From the NCBI GenBank assembly GCA_024449915.1, contig JAMZAV010000294.1:420807-484806 (forward strand): a DNA stretch of 64,000 nt, given 5' to 3'. This DNA comes from Sweltsa coloradensis. Taxonomy: Eukaryota > Arthropoda > Insecta > Plecoptera > Chloroperlidae. Below, piece after piece: positions 57,001 through 63,995 of the stretch. The position numbers and the translations under genes were made by a program. The number at the start of each line of letters is the position of its first letter. The stretch's first letter is position 1. Under the pieces are notes generated by a model. The model was given only the letters and a program-made list of their open reading frames with translations. It was not told the origin of the DNA and ran no database searches.

Positions 57001-57098
57001 CTCCAAGTCACTCTCCTCTTGACTTCGTATCACCGCCTGCAACAAAGAGTCATCGACATCAGCATCACTTTCACTGGCCGCAGAGCTGATCGCAATTT
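26298..57098 (-). CDS. ARHGAP20: ARHGAP20-like RhoGAP (PH-RA-RhoGAP), traced exons
   Basis: Thirteen exons, listed separately, join in consistent splice phase to about 1,094 residues plus stop. The human protein is of similar size (about 1,190). Order: acidic N-terminal piece, PH domain (about residues 96-205), Ras-association domain (about 209-302), RhoGAP domain (about 350-545) with arginine finger in GIFRKSAN, and a long Ser/Pro-rich tail. The family accelerates GTP hydrolysis on Rho GTPases and receives Ras/Rap input through the RA domain. Distinctive shared stretches include WPTTN..ATF in PH, EAPYPLIGHE in RA and DSS.DSLE.EL plus LTLSD after the GAP. The first exon was not found and the exon 4/5 junction is uncertain. 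Introns are full of transposons. Confidence 0.9.
28326..29290. mobile_element. hAT-like element, TSD CTAAATAT
   Basis: Begins TAGGGATGTGCGGGTA and ends TACCCGCATATCCCTA. The exact 8-bp CTAAATAT lies at 28318-28325 and 29291-29298. The right terminal 33 bp are duplicated in tandem. The interior has CGGGTCGGGCTCGG text and a segment starting CAGTGAAACCCCGCTATTAT that looks like the end of another DNA transposon. It lies in the last intron, between the final two exons. Confidence 0.88.
29530..29754 (-). CDS. ARHGAP20: ARHGAP20-like exon 12
   Basis: A 225-bp exon between acceptor ATCTAG and donor GAGGTGAGA, phase 2 in and phase 2 out. It encodes VFLYRKGRAPPPPNIYST and RYNMTRSKSSHHLVCSYAPL, a basic, Ser-rich tail segment with a short proline run. 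No domain. Placement rests on phase and splice sites rather than on sequence similarity. Confidence 0.75.
29755..30308. other. Intron, AT-rich
   Basis: Plain AT-rich intron; no repeat or embedded gene recognised. Confidence 0.5.
30309..30600 (-). CDS. ARHGAP20: ARHGAP20-like exon 11
   Basis: A 292-bp exon between acceptor TTTCCAG and donor AGGTAGGG; phase 1 in, phase 2 out. It has GVMNPNFQRRDWFRQRSHLK, then a Ser/Gly run (HMSGSSSGSSSSGVGGLH), then NNLLRRSASEESLLDGGD and a short acidic segment. RRSASEESL has the look of a phospho-regulated 14-3-3-type site, but this is inference. The serine run is probably disordered. Confidence 0.8.
31035..31165. repeat. Hairpin with PLE-like terminal text
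   Basis: The arms (about 31038-31080 and 31120-31163) share GGGTAGTCCGTGG, TTTTATTATTA and GTTCCAACGTTT as inverted copies. The loop contains TTCGGGCAGTTCTCCTGCCA; read on the minus strand this is GAAGATGGCAGGAGAACTGC followed by CCGAAAC. That is close to the CUGANGA-stem-GAA layout of hammerhead ribozymes carried by PLE terminal repeats. (AT)n runs flank it. Confidence 0.5.
31233..32083. mobile_element. hAT-like element, TSD CTCTGGGC
   Basis: Begins TAGGGATGGTACG and ends GACATCCCTA, flanked by exact CTCTGGGC copies (31225-31232, 32084-32091). Subterminal GTGTACACGTGTAC and GTAAACG words repeat in both halves. No transposase frame. It sits in the intron between exons 10 and 11. Confidence 0.88.
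32092..33016. other. Intron, AT-rich
   Basis: No exon or element boundaries recognised in this intron segment. Confidence 0.5.
33017..33611. mobile_element. hAT-like element, TSD G(C/T)TTCTAC
   Basis: The right end TTTGACATCCCTA is intact. The left end TATATGTCAACGATAATCGG is a worn version. The flanks are GCTTCTAC (33009-33016) and GTTTCTAC (33612-33619), seven of eight matching. Subterminal GATAATCG and TATCGATATC words repeat in both directions. Confidence 0.7.
33756..33906 (-). CDS. ARHGAP20: ARHGAP20-like exon 10
   Basis: A 151-bp exon between acceptor TTTGCAG and donor CAGGTACTGG; phase 0 in, phase 1 out. It encodes VSSSYSMPPAS, TPVTTPMREYVRVYGGWEER and EDSIYARQPQP. It carries several Tyr in acidic or basic settings and no folded domain. 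Both joins agree in phase with exons 9 and 11. Confidence 0.75.
34175..34491 (-). CDS. ARHGAP20: ARHGAP20-like exon 9 (end of GAP, conserved acidic boxes)
   Basis: A 317-bp exon; acceptor CCGACAG, donor AAGGTAG; phase 1 in, phase 0 out. It starts ELLISRCELLCG, the last helix of the RhoGAP fold. Two boxes known from vertebrate ARHGAP20 follow: RDDSSIDSLERELLE and SRDSGLTLSDSQLYTPDEEE. Their presence outside the catalytic domain is strong evidence for this subfamily rather than a generic RhoGAP. Several plus and minus frames over it are shadows. Confidence 0.88.
34834..35027 (-). CDS. ARHGAP20: ARHGAP20-like exon 8 (RhoGAP domain, second part)
   Basis: A 194-bp exon; acceptor CCTATAG, donor ATAGGTGAG; phase 2 in, phase 1 out. 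It encodes VLDQLPRVNVNLLCHFLCVM followed by HHVARRSAHNLMSAANLGVC and VGPSLLW. LPR.N..LL..L and the N of NLGVCVGPSLL are hallmark RhoGAP residues that contact the GTPase and buttress the arginine finger. Confidence 0.92.
35244..35765. mobile_element. hAT-like element, TSD ATAATTTG
   Basis: Begins TAGGGTTGCCGTTCGATG and ends ATTATCGACGGCAACCCTA, flanked by exact ATAATTTG (35236-35243, 35766-35773). The body is dense in ATCGAT/ATTATCATATC words. It sits in the intron between exons 7 and 8, about 220 bp upstream of exon 8. Confidence 0.9.
36059..36247. mobile_element. 189-bp MITE
   Basis: Imperfect inverted ends TACCGTATTTACTCGCTTAT and, inverted, TACTGTATTTATGCGAGTAT, each followed inward by AGGCC. 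No convincing target duplication; superfamily unassigned. Confidence 0.6.
36673..37118 (+). repeat. Interspersed repeat family C, copy 2
   Basis: Same orientation and motif order as 25597-26161, starting AGGAGTCGCTGAGGCTGGCG and ending with AAGCTCAGCGCCCTCCTC. Shorter than copy 1 in the middle. Target duplication not identified. Confidence 0.65.
37439..38137 (+). mobile_element. CTAG-ended interspersed repeat, copy A2
   Basis: Starts TTAAGCGAGCGAAGCGAGCG and ends AACTGAGCGTTTCCTAG. Its body matches 13762-14399 in reverse complement, with about 60 bp more. No target duplication. It carries no protein frame; the frames at either end are low-complexity. Confidence 0.75.
38699..40011. mobile_element. 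1.3 kb hAT-like element, TSD TTTTAATG
   Basis: Perfect 10-bp inverted ends TAAGGTGACC and GGTCACCTTA, flanked by exact TTTTAATG (38691-38698, 40012-40019). The left part is rich in TACCGG words. No transposase frame is visible, so it is non-autonomous or an internally deleted derivative. Confidence 0.85.
40173..40542. mobile_element. MITE with about 60-bp inverted repeats
   Basis: Ends CTAGGGAAACGCCAAAGTCG and its inverted copy, continuing through TTAGACGAGTGAGTGAG and a GGGTACTCA/TGAGTACCC segment. The flanks may be a 3-bp CTA repeat, as in Harbinger-type insertions, but this is weak. Confidence 0.75.
40543..40625 (+). repeat. tRNA-derived SINE-like head
   Basis: TAGTTGGCTAAAGCGC resembles a tRNA D-arm/A box, and GGTTCAATCCC at 40587-40597 is a near-perfect B box. 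The anticodon loop region reads TTGTAGCCGAAATG and does not make a convincing tRNA. It starts directly at the end of the preceding MITE. Confidence 0.55.
40900..41160 (-). repeat. Degenerate repeat end beside a splice donor, with (CA)n
   Basis: Contains a CA/GCACGC microsatellite (about 41058-41090) and ends on the right with CGTTCGCTACGCTCACTCG, the inverted form of the GCGAGCGAAGCG-type end of the CTAG-ended repeats. The end falls about 15 bp from the donor of exon 7. Confidence 0.5.
41175..41446 (-). CDS. ARHGAP20: ARHGAP20-like exon 7 (RhoGAP domain, arginine finger)
   Basis: A 272-bp exon; acceptor TTTACAG, donor AGAGGTAGG; phase 0 in, phase 2 out. It encodes the first half of the GAP fold: EVFSKGPQTQGIFRKSANAR, ELRDRLDEGAEL, and VTASLLKDFLRSLPDPLLGS. 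The Arg of GIFRKSAN (about residue 386 of the traced protein) is the catalytic arginine finger, and LKDFLR.LP.PL is the conserved core helix. The residues needed for activity are present. Confidence 0.93.
41844..42042 (-). CDS. ARHGAP20: ARHGAP20-like exon 6 (RA-GAP linker)
   Basis: A 199-bp exon; acceptor TTGAACAG, donor ATGGTAGGG; phase 2 in, phase 0 out. It encodes a Lys-rich linker (LSAKKNNKKNRKTPMRIREV), then GQLFGRPLSSLCHGENLPKP, which leads into the GAP domain and is conserved in ARHGAP20. Joins to exons 5 and 7 are in phase. Confidence 0.9.
42111..42216. mobile_element. 106-bp MITE with about 32-bp inverted repeats
   Basis: CCCTACTTACAAATTGACTT...GTAGACTGCAAT and the matching inverted copy AAGTCAATTTGTAAGTAGGG enclose about 35 bp. 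It lies in the short intron between exons 5 and 6. Target duplication not clear. Confidence 0.75.
42460..42740 (-). CDS. ARHGAP20: ARHGAP20-like exon 5 (Ras-association domain)
   Basis: A 281-bp exon; acceptor TTGAACAG, donor CAGGTAGG; phase 0 in, phase 2 out. It encodes a ubiquitin-like RA domain: CKTFSVGPDETARCCVRLAL, LWARTARDEAPYPLIGHERP, FAIKLSTLRHGL and LPKCQFIL. The EAPYPLIGHE...IK segment is nearly identical to vertebrate ARHGAP20, whose RA domain binds Rap1/Ras-type GTPases and relieves GAP control. Confidence 0.92.
44076..44148 (-). CDS. ARHGAP20: ARHGAP20-like exon 4 (end of PH domain), 3' limit uncertain
   Basis: The acceptor ATTGCAG is clear, and the exon enters in phase 2 in agreement with exon 3. 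It encodes TQAARDLWWTKLNEVVNTEK then EKEP, the C-terminal PH helix with its Trp. The open frame continues as VYKIQSLL to a TGA at 44049-44051. No good donor precedes that stop. The best phase-compatible choice, CCA followed by GTTTAC, is weak. A short exon equivalent to the PH-RA linker of vertebrates is also missing. Either the stop is used in a short isoform, or the true donor or an extra exon was not seen. Confidence 0.6.
45300..45541 (-). CDS. ARHGAP20: Candidate alternative first exon
   Basis: ATG at 45541 opens 80 codons (MMTILLPLRGSSKLNVSLGD, KKPFHSAPSLVLPDSLENTQ, GFDSPRLLSTMN) to a donor AAGTGAGAC at 45300. It ends in phase 2, exactly what exon 4 needs. No acceptor-like tract precedes the ATG closely, and GC-rich sequence lies upstream. 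The product would replace the N-terminus and most of the PH domain. Caution: GGGTTCGATTCTCCGCGACT at its 3' end looks like a tRNA T-arm, so part may be SINE-derived and the frame fortuitous. Confidence 0.45.
45960..46130 (-). promoter_or_regulatory. GC-rich promoter-like tract
   Basis: CpG-dense sequence (CGCCGCCCGGCGCACGAGCG, ACGCCCGCCGG) and G runs stand out in an AT-rich intron about 420-590 bp upstream of the candidate alternative first exon. No TATA box assigned. Confidence 0.35.
46131..48398. other. Intron without recognised elements
   Basis: AT-rich; short frames on both strands were examined and none looks coding. AAAAGCTTTTGCTTTTG is locally duplicated near 47690. Confidence 0.4.
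48399..48616 (-). CDS. ARHGAP20: ARHGAP20-like exon 3 (PH domain core)
   Basis: A 218-bp exon; acceptor GTTGCAG, donor ACGTAAGT; phase 0 in, phase 2 out. It encodes GVQSQDRHLFLFSDLLLVAK followed by ARSGGNFKLKEKVRVSELWL and FVIGWPTTNVVATF. R.LFLF.DLL.VAK and the later W.T..VATF are the PH signature shared with ARHGAP20 (FKLKEKVRVSELW is particularly close). The domain binds phosphoinositides or protein partners at membranes. Confidence 0.93.
48604..48893. repeat. Degenerate tandem copies of the exon 3 splice acceptor region
   Basis: CTCTGCACACCCTGCAACAG occurs at about 48606 (the real acceptor/exon start on the minus strand) and again at 48829. A weaker version (CTTTACACCCTGCAGGGTTG) lies at about 48704. 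The copies share surrounding words such as CGGTAG...CT and AGCCTA. The upstream copy keeps an acceptor but would reach an in-frame stop four codons in. Confidence 0.75.
49186..49956 (+). mobile_element. CTAG-ended interspersed repeat, copy B1
   Basis: Starts TTGGATGAGCGTAGCGAGCG and ends ACTTGAGCGTTTTCCTAG. The body has CGGCTAAACCGATACTCCGA and repeats of ATGAAAATCGCAATTTTACG. An inverted relative lies at 59316-59872. It shares end design with copies A1 and A2 but not the body. Non-coding. Confidence 0.75.
50172..50425. repeat. Local direct duplication
   Basis: GGCAGTCAGCTGGGGGATTG, continuing through GAACGTTACATTAT, occurs at about 50219 and 50372. AGGACTGGACACACCTGTAA occurs at about 50173 and 50271. 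Together they look like an imperfect tandem duplication of roughly 100-150 bp. Confidence 0.8.
50426..54138. other. Long intron segment, no supported exon
   Basis: Mostly AT-rich. One GC-rich island (about 52340-52510) has AAACATGGCGAAGCTTCCTT followed by CCGG (YY1-like and ETS-like words) and a GTAAGT further on, on the plus strand. It resembles a promoter/first exon but encodes nothing recognisable, so it is not called. A 14-bp G run lies near 50750. Confidence 0.35.
54139..54312 (-). CDS. ARHGAP20: ARHGAP20-like exon 2 (pre-PH basic segment)
   Basis: A 174-bp exon; acceptor GTTGCAG, donor ACGGTAAGA; phase 0 on both sides. It encodes KMKGLIRKRSTTAARLQRAL, SAKSLRPEGEDESPPGRQEK and QFLMEAPVQFTT. 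Vertebrate ARHGAP20 has a similar MKTL..RR motif and basic helix here, just before the PH domain, which begins in the last residues of this exon. Confidence 0.85.
54313..56937. other. Intron, no recognised elements
   Basis: AT-rich, with scattered short frames on both strands, none with coding features or splice context. No clear repeat boundaries. Confidence 0.4.
56938..57098 (-). CDS. ARHGAP20: ARHGAP20-like exon 1 of those traced (acidic N-terminal region)
   Basis: A 161-bp exon; acceptor TTGGATCAG with an upstream pyrimidine-rich tract, donor ATGGTAAGT; phase 1 in, phase 0 out. It encodes IAISSAASESDADVDDSLLQ then AVIRSQEESDLERIQDLFPN and LRLYDKDVLTM. A second possible acceptor (TTGCAG at 57037) would shorten it by 62 bp and change the incoming phase. 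Because it enters in phase 1 and has no in-frame ATG before the acceptor, at least one more upstream exon must exist; it was not found. Confidence 0.75.
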
Positions 57099-57274
57099 CT
57101 GATCCAATATAAAAGTAAAAAGAATACTCCTTTATTATAATGAGTCATCGCCACGAATTAGCCTAAGTATATAGCGGTCTTATAAGGCGAGAATTCATCA
57201 ACACCGATAGTTTGGATTCTTCGAAGAGATGTTGTGTTCCCTAGCCCCTACACGCACAATAGACAATATTAGTG

Positions 57275-57282
57275 TGACGTCA
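57275..57282. promoter_or_regulatory. CRE-type palindrome TGACGTCA
   Basis: A perfect CREB/ATF consensus eight nucleotides from a CATGGCCGCC block (YY1-like), about 180 bp upstream of the first traced exon. It could mark a promoter of the ARHGAP20-like gene, but no start site is visible. Confidence 0.35.
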
Positions 57283-57660
57283 TTCATCATGGCCGCCTCA
57301 CGGCAACTCTAAACATTGTTTTGTTCGACGAAGTCTCTCAAAAGCATCATGAAACTGTTCACAATTGTGTATTTTTTCAGAAGAGTATTCCACTATATTT
57401 TATTGAGGGAAAAGTGTAATTACTTGAAACCATGAATGATGAAATACTTATTTCTATTAAATGTAGGCGTTATGTTTGCATCAAATCATTGGCCATTGGC
57501 CTACTAACTAATACAATCTTATTCCGACTCCGAGGCATATTTATGAGCCTGTGAAGAATTTGAAGGTAACCTAAGATTGTTTGTCCGGACAGAGAAGTTG
57601 CTGTGACGTGCCCACTAAAGTCTATAACCGACGTGACAAACTATTTAACATATTACCAAT

Positions 57661-57750
57661 TCCAACATGAACATTCATGACGCCGCCTGTACCTAGGCTA
57701 TAGGTGCGCCATTCATGACGCCGCCTGTACCTAGGTTATAGATGCGCAAT
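57661..57750. repeat. 38-40 bp tandem duplication
   Basis: CATTCATGACGCCGCCTGTA, continuing through CCTAGG(C/T)TATAG(G/A)TGCGC, is present twice head to tail (about 57671 and 57710). Confidence 0.85.
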
Positions 57751-58019
57751 TAATGATAATTATACATCAACATGCAAAAAATTTCTTATTCTTAATCATT
57801 GCTACTAATACTATCCGAGAAATCAATTCGAGGATCGATGGCTAATAAATGGCGATGGAGGGCAATATTACAAAAAAAACGTATTTAGAGTAAGCCCACT
57901 GAGTCATATAACTGATTTTCAGTGGGGGACATTAAACCAAAGTGAATTTCAGAATTAAATATTACGACAGGTTCTAAGACTTGGGCCAGCGTGGACGGCA
58001 ACTTGAATACAATGAGAGG

Positions 58020-58085
58020 AAAGAAACAATTCCGACTGGTACTCGATCCCCGGACCTCCACGTCGCTGGATCACGACCTTCCTTG
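58020..58085 (-). repeat. tRNA-like fragment
   Basis: On the minus strand GTCCGGGGATCGAGTACCAG resembles a T-arm with B box after a CCAGCGACGTGGAG loop. The 5' half is missing, so this is a tRNA or SINE relic. Confidence 0.35.
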
Positions 58086-59315
58086 CAAGTAAAGCAACAT
58101 CGTGTCGTTATTCAGAACGTATCAGCCCAAATAAAAGCGTTATGAGCTATGAGCCACGTGCGCCATCAGAGAGGATGTGCTTGGCATATTATTATAATGT
58201 ATGCTCCTTTCCCTCTGATTCATTCCCATCCCATCTAACAAGACATCAAAAAATGAGTCATCCCGATCCCGCTATGATTTATGAATAAACGGCTTTATTG
58301 TTGAGTACATTTTGCCATCAGCGTAAAAAGGGATGGTCAAAAATGCGCGTGGCTGAGCCTCTTGAGGAAATCAACAAAGCAAAGACGAGCTATCAAGATA
58401 TATTTTCCTACGGAACCTACGGGTGGTACCTATCTATTATTTTAGTCTGTTAACACAAGCAGCATTTTTGTTGACATTTGCCTCATACACTAGCTCTCAT
58501 ATGTCTCAAACACTGGTCCCCCTCCAGCTCCACTATAGCATAGGTAATGTTATTATTCTGTTTTGAAATAATGATAATTTTTTGCACGTATTATTGTTGA
58601 TTGTATACAAGAATCAATCAGAGGGTAGCGATGGAGGAAATTTTCTTTTTTAAATTACAAAATTGCACCTTTTTGCACCTATGACTCGATTTTTGCACAA
58701 CATTGGTTTCGGGGTTATGGGCATTACAATTATTCGGAGGGGGGCAAACACATTGTGTATGCCTACGGCCTACCTAGATGCCTATCGCGAACCTCACCTT
58801 GTGTATGCCTATACCGACAGCACCTTGTGTAGGCCTACTGGCAGATATGGAGGCAGTCAAACCGGCGAACGCATACAGGTTATACGTGATGATCTCAATT
58901 AATCACTCGTTTGAAATACGTGCAGTGCAGTTTTTTGTCTCGTCGTTACGAAATGAAAGCTTATTACCAAAGATATATATATATAAAAGAATCCAGAACA
59001 TACCGTTACAGTTACATATACAGGCATAGTTTCTTCAGATCTGAAACCAACCTTGTTATGTTATGGTAATCTAAATACAATTACATTCCACACGGTATAT
59101 AGTATCGCAATGTCCGTTATGAATATGCCGTGCCCTGCACAACACAACCAAATCACGAGACAGTACTGCAACTGTATGTATTGTACACGTTTCTCGTGCA
59201 AGTGAAATCGCTACCAAACTATTGGCAATTAGTTTTTTTTTTATTCTGCCAATCCAAATGTTAAAAGGTATATACTAGATAAGGGCACGTAGCCGGATCC
59301 TGTCAAAATGTAACA
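58086..59315. other. Non-coding stretch
   Basis: No exon or complete element recognised. Short frames with TAGGCCTA-type text are low-complexity. Confidence 0.4.
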
Positions 59316-59872
59316 TAGGAAGCTTCGCAAACGCATTTTCAGGCGCGTTGTTGGATAAGCGAAATTGGTGCATTGAGCTGCCATGTTTTATGCAGATTTT
59401 CTGTTGTTCTGTGAAAAAAATCATTACAATCGGATAAAGCATGTAGGTGTTATAAGTCGAAGAAATTTTTTTTTTAAACAAAAAAAAAGCGTAACGTTGC
59501 GATTTTCATGGGATTTTTTTTCAATTACGCTCAAATTTCACACGAATATATTAATTCACTAAATTAAGGTTATGTGAAAAAATCATAGAATCGGATAAGC
59601 ATGTAGGTGTTATAGTCATTTAAAAAAAATATATAGCAACATCGTAAAATTGCGTAAAATTGCGATTTTCATGAGAAATAATATTTCGATAGCGCTCAAA
59701 AACGTGGCAGAGATTTCGAAGGCCTCCAGAAAATTTCATCACAATTGGCGTATCGGTTTAACCGGAATCGTGTTAACTAACACACAAAAATCCAAACAGA
59801 AAAAAACATTCCGGATTATTTTCTCCAGTGTAGTAGAAGGGAATCTTCGCTTCGCTCGCTACGCTCATCCAA
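59316..59872 (-). mobile_element. CTAG-type interspersed repeat, copy B2
   Basis: Reverse-complement relative of 49186-49956: the right end is CGCTCGCTACGCTCATCCAA and the left end TAGGAAGCTTCGCAAACGC. The body shares ATTTTCATGAGAAATAAT, ACGTGGCAGAGATTTCGAAG and CATGTAGGTGTTATA with the B1 complement. Confidence 0.7.
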
Positions 59873-62587
59873 CTAAGAGCATCATCAAATTGAACTATTT
59901 TTATAGCCAAATCACTGATAGGCATAATAAGGTGATTTCTCACAAGTCACGACCTCTTCTTTAGAAGAAAAAACACATTGTTCACTAAAACAAACCGTCC
60001 TGAATTTCTTAAAATATAAATTTACATCAGCATCAAAATCTACAGCAAAGCTTCATTATGACGAGAAATAACTATTTTTATCTCGGTTACACATGGAAAA
60101 TCGTCCAGACTCGGAGAGTCGAGAGCCATCATCAAGACTGGCTGTCCAAACTTCTCGAGGATGGGGGGTAATTACTTTTTATTCGGGGAGATGTATGACA
60201 CCCGTCTTCAGTATTCGGCCCTATGAAGGAAGGTCGCGAATCGCATCGCAACCTTGACTGCAGTCGCGAGTCTAAGCATAATGTCGACTACTCTCGGTAC
60301 GATCGCTAGAGGACGTCAATTTAGCGTTTTATGATTTTGTTGCTAAATCGGTGAACATGATTTTTTAAACGCTACAAAATGCTAATTTTACTCAAAATAA
60401 GGTTTTCCGACTAGTTAGTCGAGTAGTTAGTAGTAGTATTGGCATTGTTTATATTATAACCTAATGCTTGAAGTGCCTAAAATTGTACTAATTTTTAACG
60501 ATCGTATTTAGCGCATAATTTATCTTTAGAAGTGCAGTAGGAGGAGGTTTACCTCCTATGTCTAGGTTTTGAAGGAAAGAAAAAATAGTTTCTTCAAAAT
60601 GCTAAACTTGCTAAAATGATAAAAACGCATATAAATATTACAAATTTTAATGCAATAGCGATCACCAGTCCCAGATAGGGAAACGCGACACGCGACTTAT
60701 TAATCGTTCTCACGTATGAGACCGGACCGTAGTCACCGGACCAACAGTCCAACATCTTTAGTGCTCGGCATATTTGCTACCGCGTTATAGAGCCGTGCTG
60801 CAAACTGCATGTTTAGATCACGGAGGAGTACTATTACAATTCATGTTTAGATGATGTAGCACGTGTCCGTCACGTGTTTCCCTTGCTACCGGCGCAAGTC
60901 AGCATGCATACGCCAGATCCGTGCACTTCCACGTCAACAAGAATCCAACTGTGCATATAGCAGAGGCGCCTACCCATACAATGAATGTGCGCCGGCCGGA
61001 TGTATGCAACATCATCATTTGAGAAGCCACGCGTCGTATGGCCTTGACGTCGGCGACGGCGAACAGTACTCTATAGAGATTTGCTTCACCATGTTCTGCT
61101 GTTCACAGCGTAGTGTTTGATTAGAGGACAAAATAGTGGTCGGTGGCGGTGCCACTACACCAAAAAAAATCGACCATCAACAGGTTGTTAAAAATCTTAC
61201 TTTAGCCAATGGAGGAAAAAGGCTCCACACCACATGACTAACTTACGGAATGTCTGCTTGTTATAATAACTTATAATAATAAGCTGCTAGATTGTTTTGG
61301 AAAGCCTGACAATCAAGCAAAAAATGCTTTACGACTTTTGCACTAAAGAACTGTCCTGGCAGCAAAGCATTTTTATCTTTTCGTTGCAACAGTGCACCGA
61401 TTGTTTTCCCAGGGTTCTTGATAACCATAAATAGATGGATATTATGGATGCAACGCGAACGCTTCATATTTCTCAGTAGCTGATTGCAGCGAAGAAGAAT
61501 TCCTCGCCGGCGTCTACATTATAATAATATGATCCCTTGCACTTGTTGTGTCTACGACGGCGATATAATCTAGGTCGTGTGATAAGCAGTGTGTGCAGCT
61601 GCAGACGCTGCACTGCACTTGCCTTTGGGGGCGTGAGAATAAGCGTGTCTCTCTCTCTCTCTCCCCCTCGCGACATCGGAGAGCCTGCATCATCCGCCCA
61701 CCACATGTGTGTGGGGACTGGAGGAGGGAGCTATCTTCTGTCCCGACGCTCGCCCGACAACAGAGAATGCGGGTGGAACAGGCGCTCTGAACCAATATAC
61801 ACACCGACACTGAGCAAATAGTAAACCGAAGTGGTTATTTGCCAAGAACTGATTTTCAGCGGGGACATAAAAAGTATGACCGTTCACGTATGATGTGCTT
61901 CGAGTATTCACCGTATGAATAAAAGTTCAATATAAATAAACAAACAAAAATCCCAAACCGAGATTTATACCATGCACTGGAAGCAAGAATCTAACAAATT
62001 TCCAAGTCCAAGCGCGCCCAATTAGAATTCAGAATCAGTGCCAACACTTATTTTACAATATTCAACGTTTCTACGAGTTGTTCTGATTATTCGTTACCAT
62101 GCCATAATATTATAGAGGCAGTGAAGATGGCTACGTTTAGAGCATAACAAACAATACACTACGACGCTACGCTACTTAGTGTCGCCGTGTCGGTAATGCC
62201 ATCACGTAATTATCACGTCATACTTGTAAGCCACTAGTTAGTACATTTATATTACTCTGGACAATCAGCCAATGGCCATCACATTAAAAATGACGACCAA
62301 CTAGAGTCCTTACTGTTCAAAAAACAATCGTCAATATAGTCATCGAGAAGCTACCAGAGGCTACAAGGACCAGCTAGCTGCTAGTTTGTTGAATGTAAAT
62401 ATAAATATATATAATTTATAAAATAAAATTAGAAATTACACAACGTACAACAAACAATTTGCAAAATACCAGTCAAAAGAGGATTGACAAGTGAATTTTT
62501 CGATAATATTAAAATATGTCTTTGTCTTTTTGTCTTTAATCGGGAGACCGGGTTTCGATACCCTACTGAGATGGATTTTTGGTACTT
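59873..62587. other. Non-coding stretch upstream of the ARHGAP20-like exons
   Basis: Mixed AT-rich and GC-richer segments. Minus-strand frames at 61473-61810 were considered as missing first exons, but none has a Met plus a phase-1 donor that I could support. A CTCTCTCTCTCTCTC run lies near 61654. Confidence 0.35.
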
Positions 62588-62761
62588 GTTCATTATAGGG
62601 ACCCCCCACCCCCAAAAAAAGGTAAAGTAGGTTAGTGGGGGCTTGGGGGGGGGGTGTGAGTGAAGTGAATTGCCGTGGTCACTTAGGACCCCCCACGGAG
62701 CTCCGCCCCCCCCCAACCCCACTAACCCACTTTCCTTTTCGGGGGAATCCCTATAATGAAC
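62588..62761. mobile_element. 174-bp inverted-repeat MITE, G/C-run rich
   Basis: GTTCATTATAGGGA and its exact inverted copy bound the element. The arms continue through GGTTAGTGGGG and a long G run. No target duplication clear. Confidence 0.7.
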
Positions 62762-63006
62762 TAGGACCGGACTTTTAGTTTCTGGATTGATTTACATTCT
62801 TTGTCAATGTTTGAATAAAGCGATTTCTGAGAGGGGGGGGGGCACCATGCAAAGCAACGATGGCGATACAAGATCCACAGGTAATCCTCGTCTGTCATCT
62901 CAGATATGATCTGATGATGACTCACTCTCGCGCGCACGTGTAGACCACGTGCTCGTGTGACGCGATCAGGCGTGGCGCACCCTAGGGCGCACCTGGCCCA
63001 GATCGG

Positions 63007-63014
63007 TGACGTCA
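63007..63014. promoter_or_regulatory. CRE-type palindrome TGACGTCA
   Basis: A perfect site in a locally CpG-rich tract (62925-63060) with CACGTG E-box words. A possible promoter, direction unknown. Confidence 0.3.
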
Positions 63015-63099
63015 CGGTGCAAGTAACTACACCGGGACTCGAAGCGAGTTCCGCGTATCACTGATTGCTCTGTGACCGATACATTTCTCTACAACCGGT

Positions 63100-63995
63100 G
63101 TCCGCTTCTAAGCCCCTGTCTCCTAAGCCCCCGGCCCTGTGACCGACGGTTGTGCTACACGTTGCGAAGCGGGGCTAAGAAGACTAAAAGTCTTCTTAGG
63201 CCCTGTCTCCTAACGCCCGCACGAAAACCGTGTTCGTTCCCATGAGCCATAAGAAATGATAACGAATTTGAAGTGTTTATTATTATCGATTTTGGATGAG
63301 CGAAGCGAAGACTTCAATTTCACCGACCCCCCAAAAAATTTAGCTCGTGTGTTTTTTTCTGTCTGTTTGTTCGCTCTCTACCCGAATACGGCATCGGAAT
63401 CGGATACGGATACGGATACGGAATCGAAGAAATATTTCTCATGAATATCGTACTTTTACGATTTTTTCGGTTTTTATTGCGATATTTTCGTGACATTTGG
63501 GCCGATTCTGACCAAAACGGGTGGGAGATACAACGTTTATATTTCACATGCACATTAAGGTAATGGTGATGTATTGACGTTTGGAAGAAAAAGTTGAAAA
63601 AGTTAGCCAGAATCTATAGAAATAAAGGTTTTAATTTGAGTTTTGAGGTGTTTTTTGAGTTTTTTGAGGGTGAACATTTTCGAGTCAAATGAGACGTTAA
63701 GCAATATCTAATTAATCGAATATTGCTAATGATTTATTTTTATCCCCCCACCCCCACCACCAACATTTGGGAATTTATGGTTTCACCTCGAGCAAGTACA
63801 GCCCGCCTTGCAACGTGTGCGACCGAACAAAAAACATCGTGCGGGCGTTAGGAGACAGGGCCTAAGAAGACTTTTAGTCTTCTAAAGCCCGGACCGGTTT
63901 GTCTTCTTAGCCCCGCTTCGCAACGTGTAGCACAACTCGGTCACAGGGCTTAGAAGCCAAAAAAGGGCCGGGGTTAGAGACAGGGGGGCTAAAGA
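63100..63995. mobile_element. Inverted-repeat element with about 130-bp arms
   Basis: The left arm (about 63106-63229) and right arm (about 63836-63990) mirror each other through CCTAACGCCCGCACG, TTCTTAGCCCCGCTTCGCAA and CGTGTAGCACAAC. Each arm carries the palindrome AAGACTAAAAGTCTT. A CTAG-family B fragment (63292 on) lies inside. The right border is at or beyond the window edge. Confidence 0.7.
63292..63560 (+). repeat. CTAG-type repeat fragment, copy B3
   Basis: Starts TTGGATGAGCGAAGCGAAGA like B1 and keeps CATGAATATCGTACTTTTAC. The 3' end with CCTAG was not found. A GGATAC tandem run (about 63400-63422) lies inside. Confidence 0.6.
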
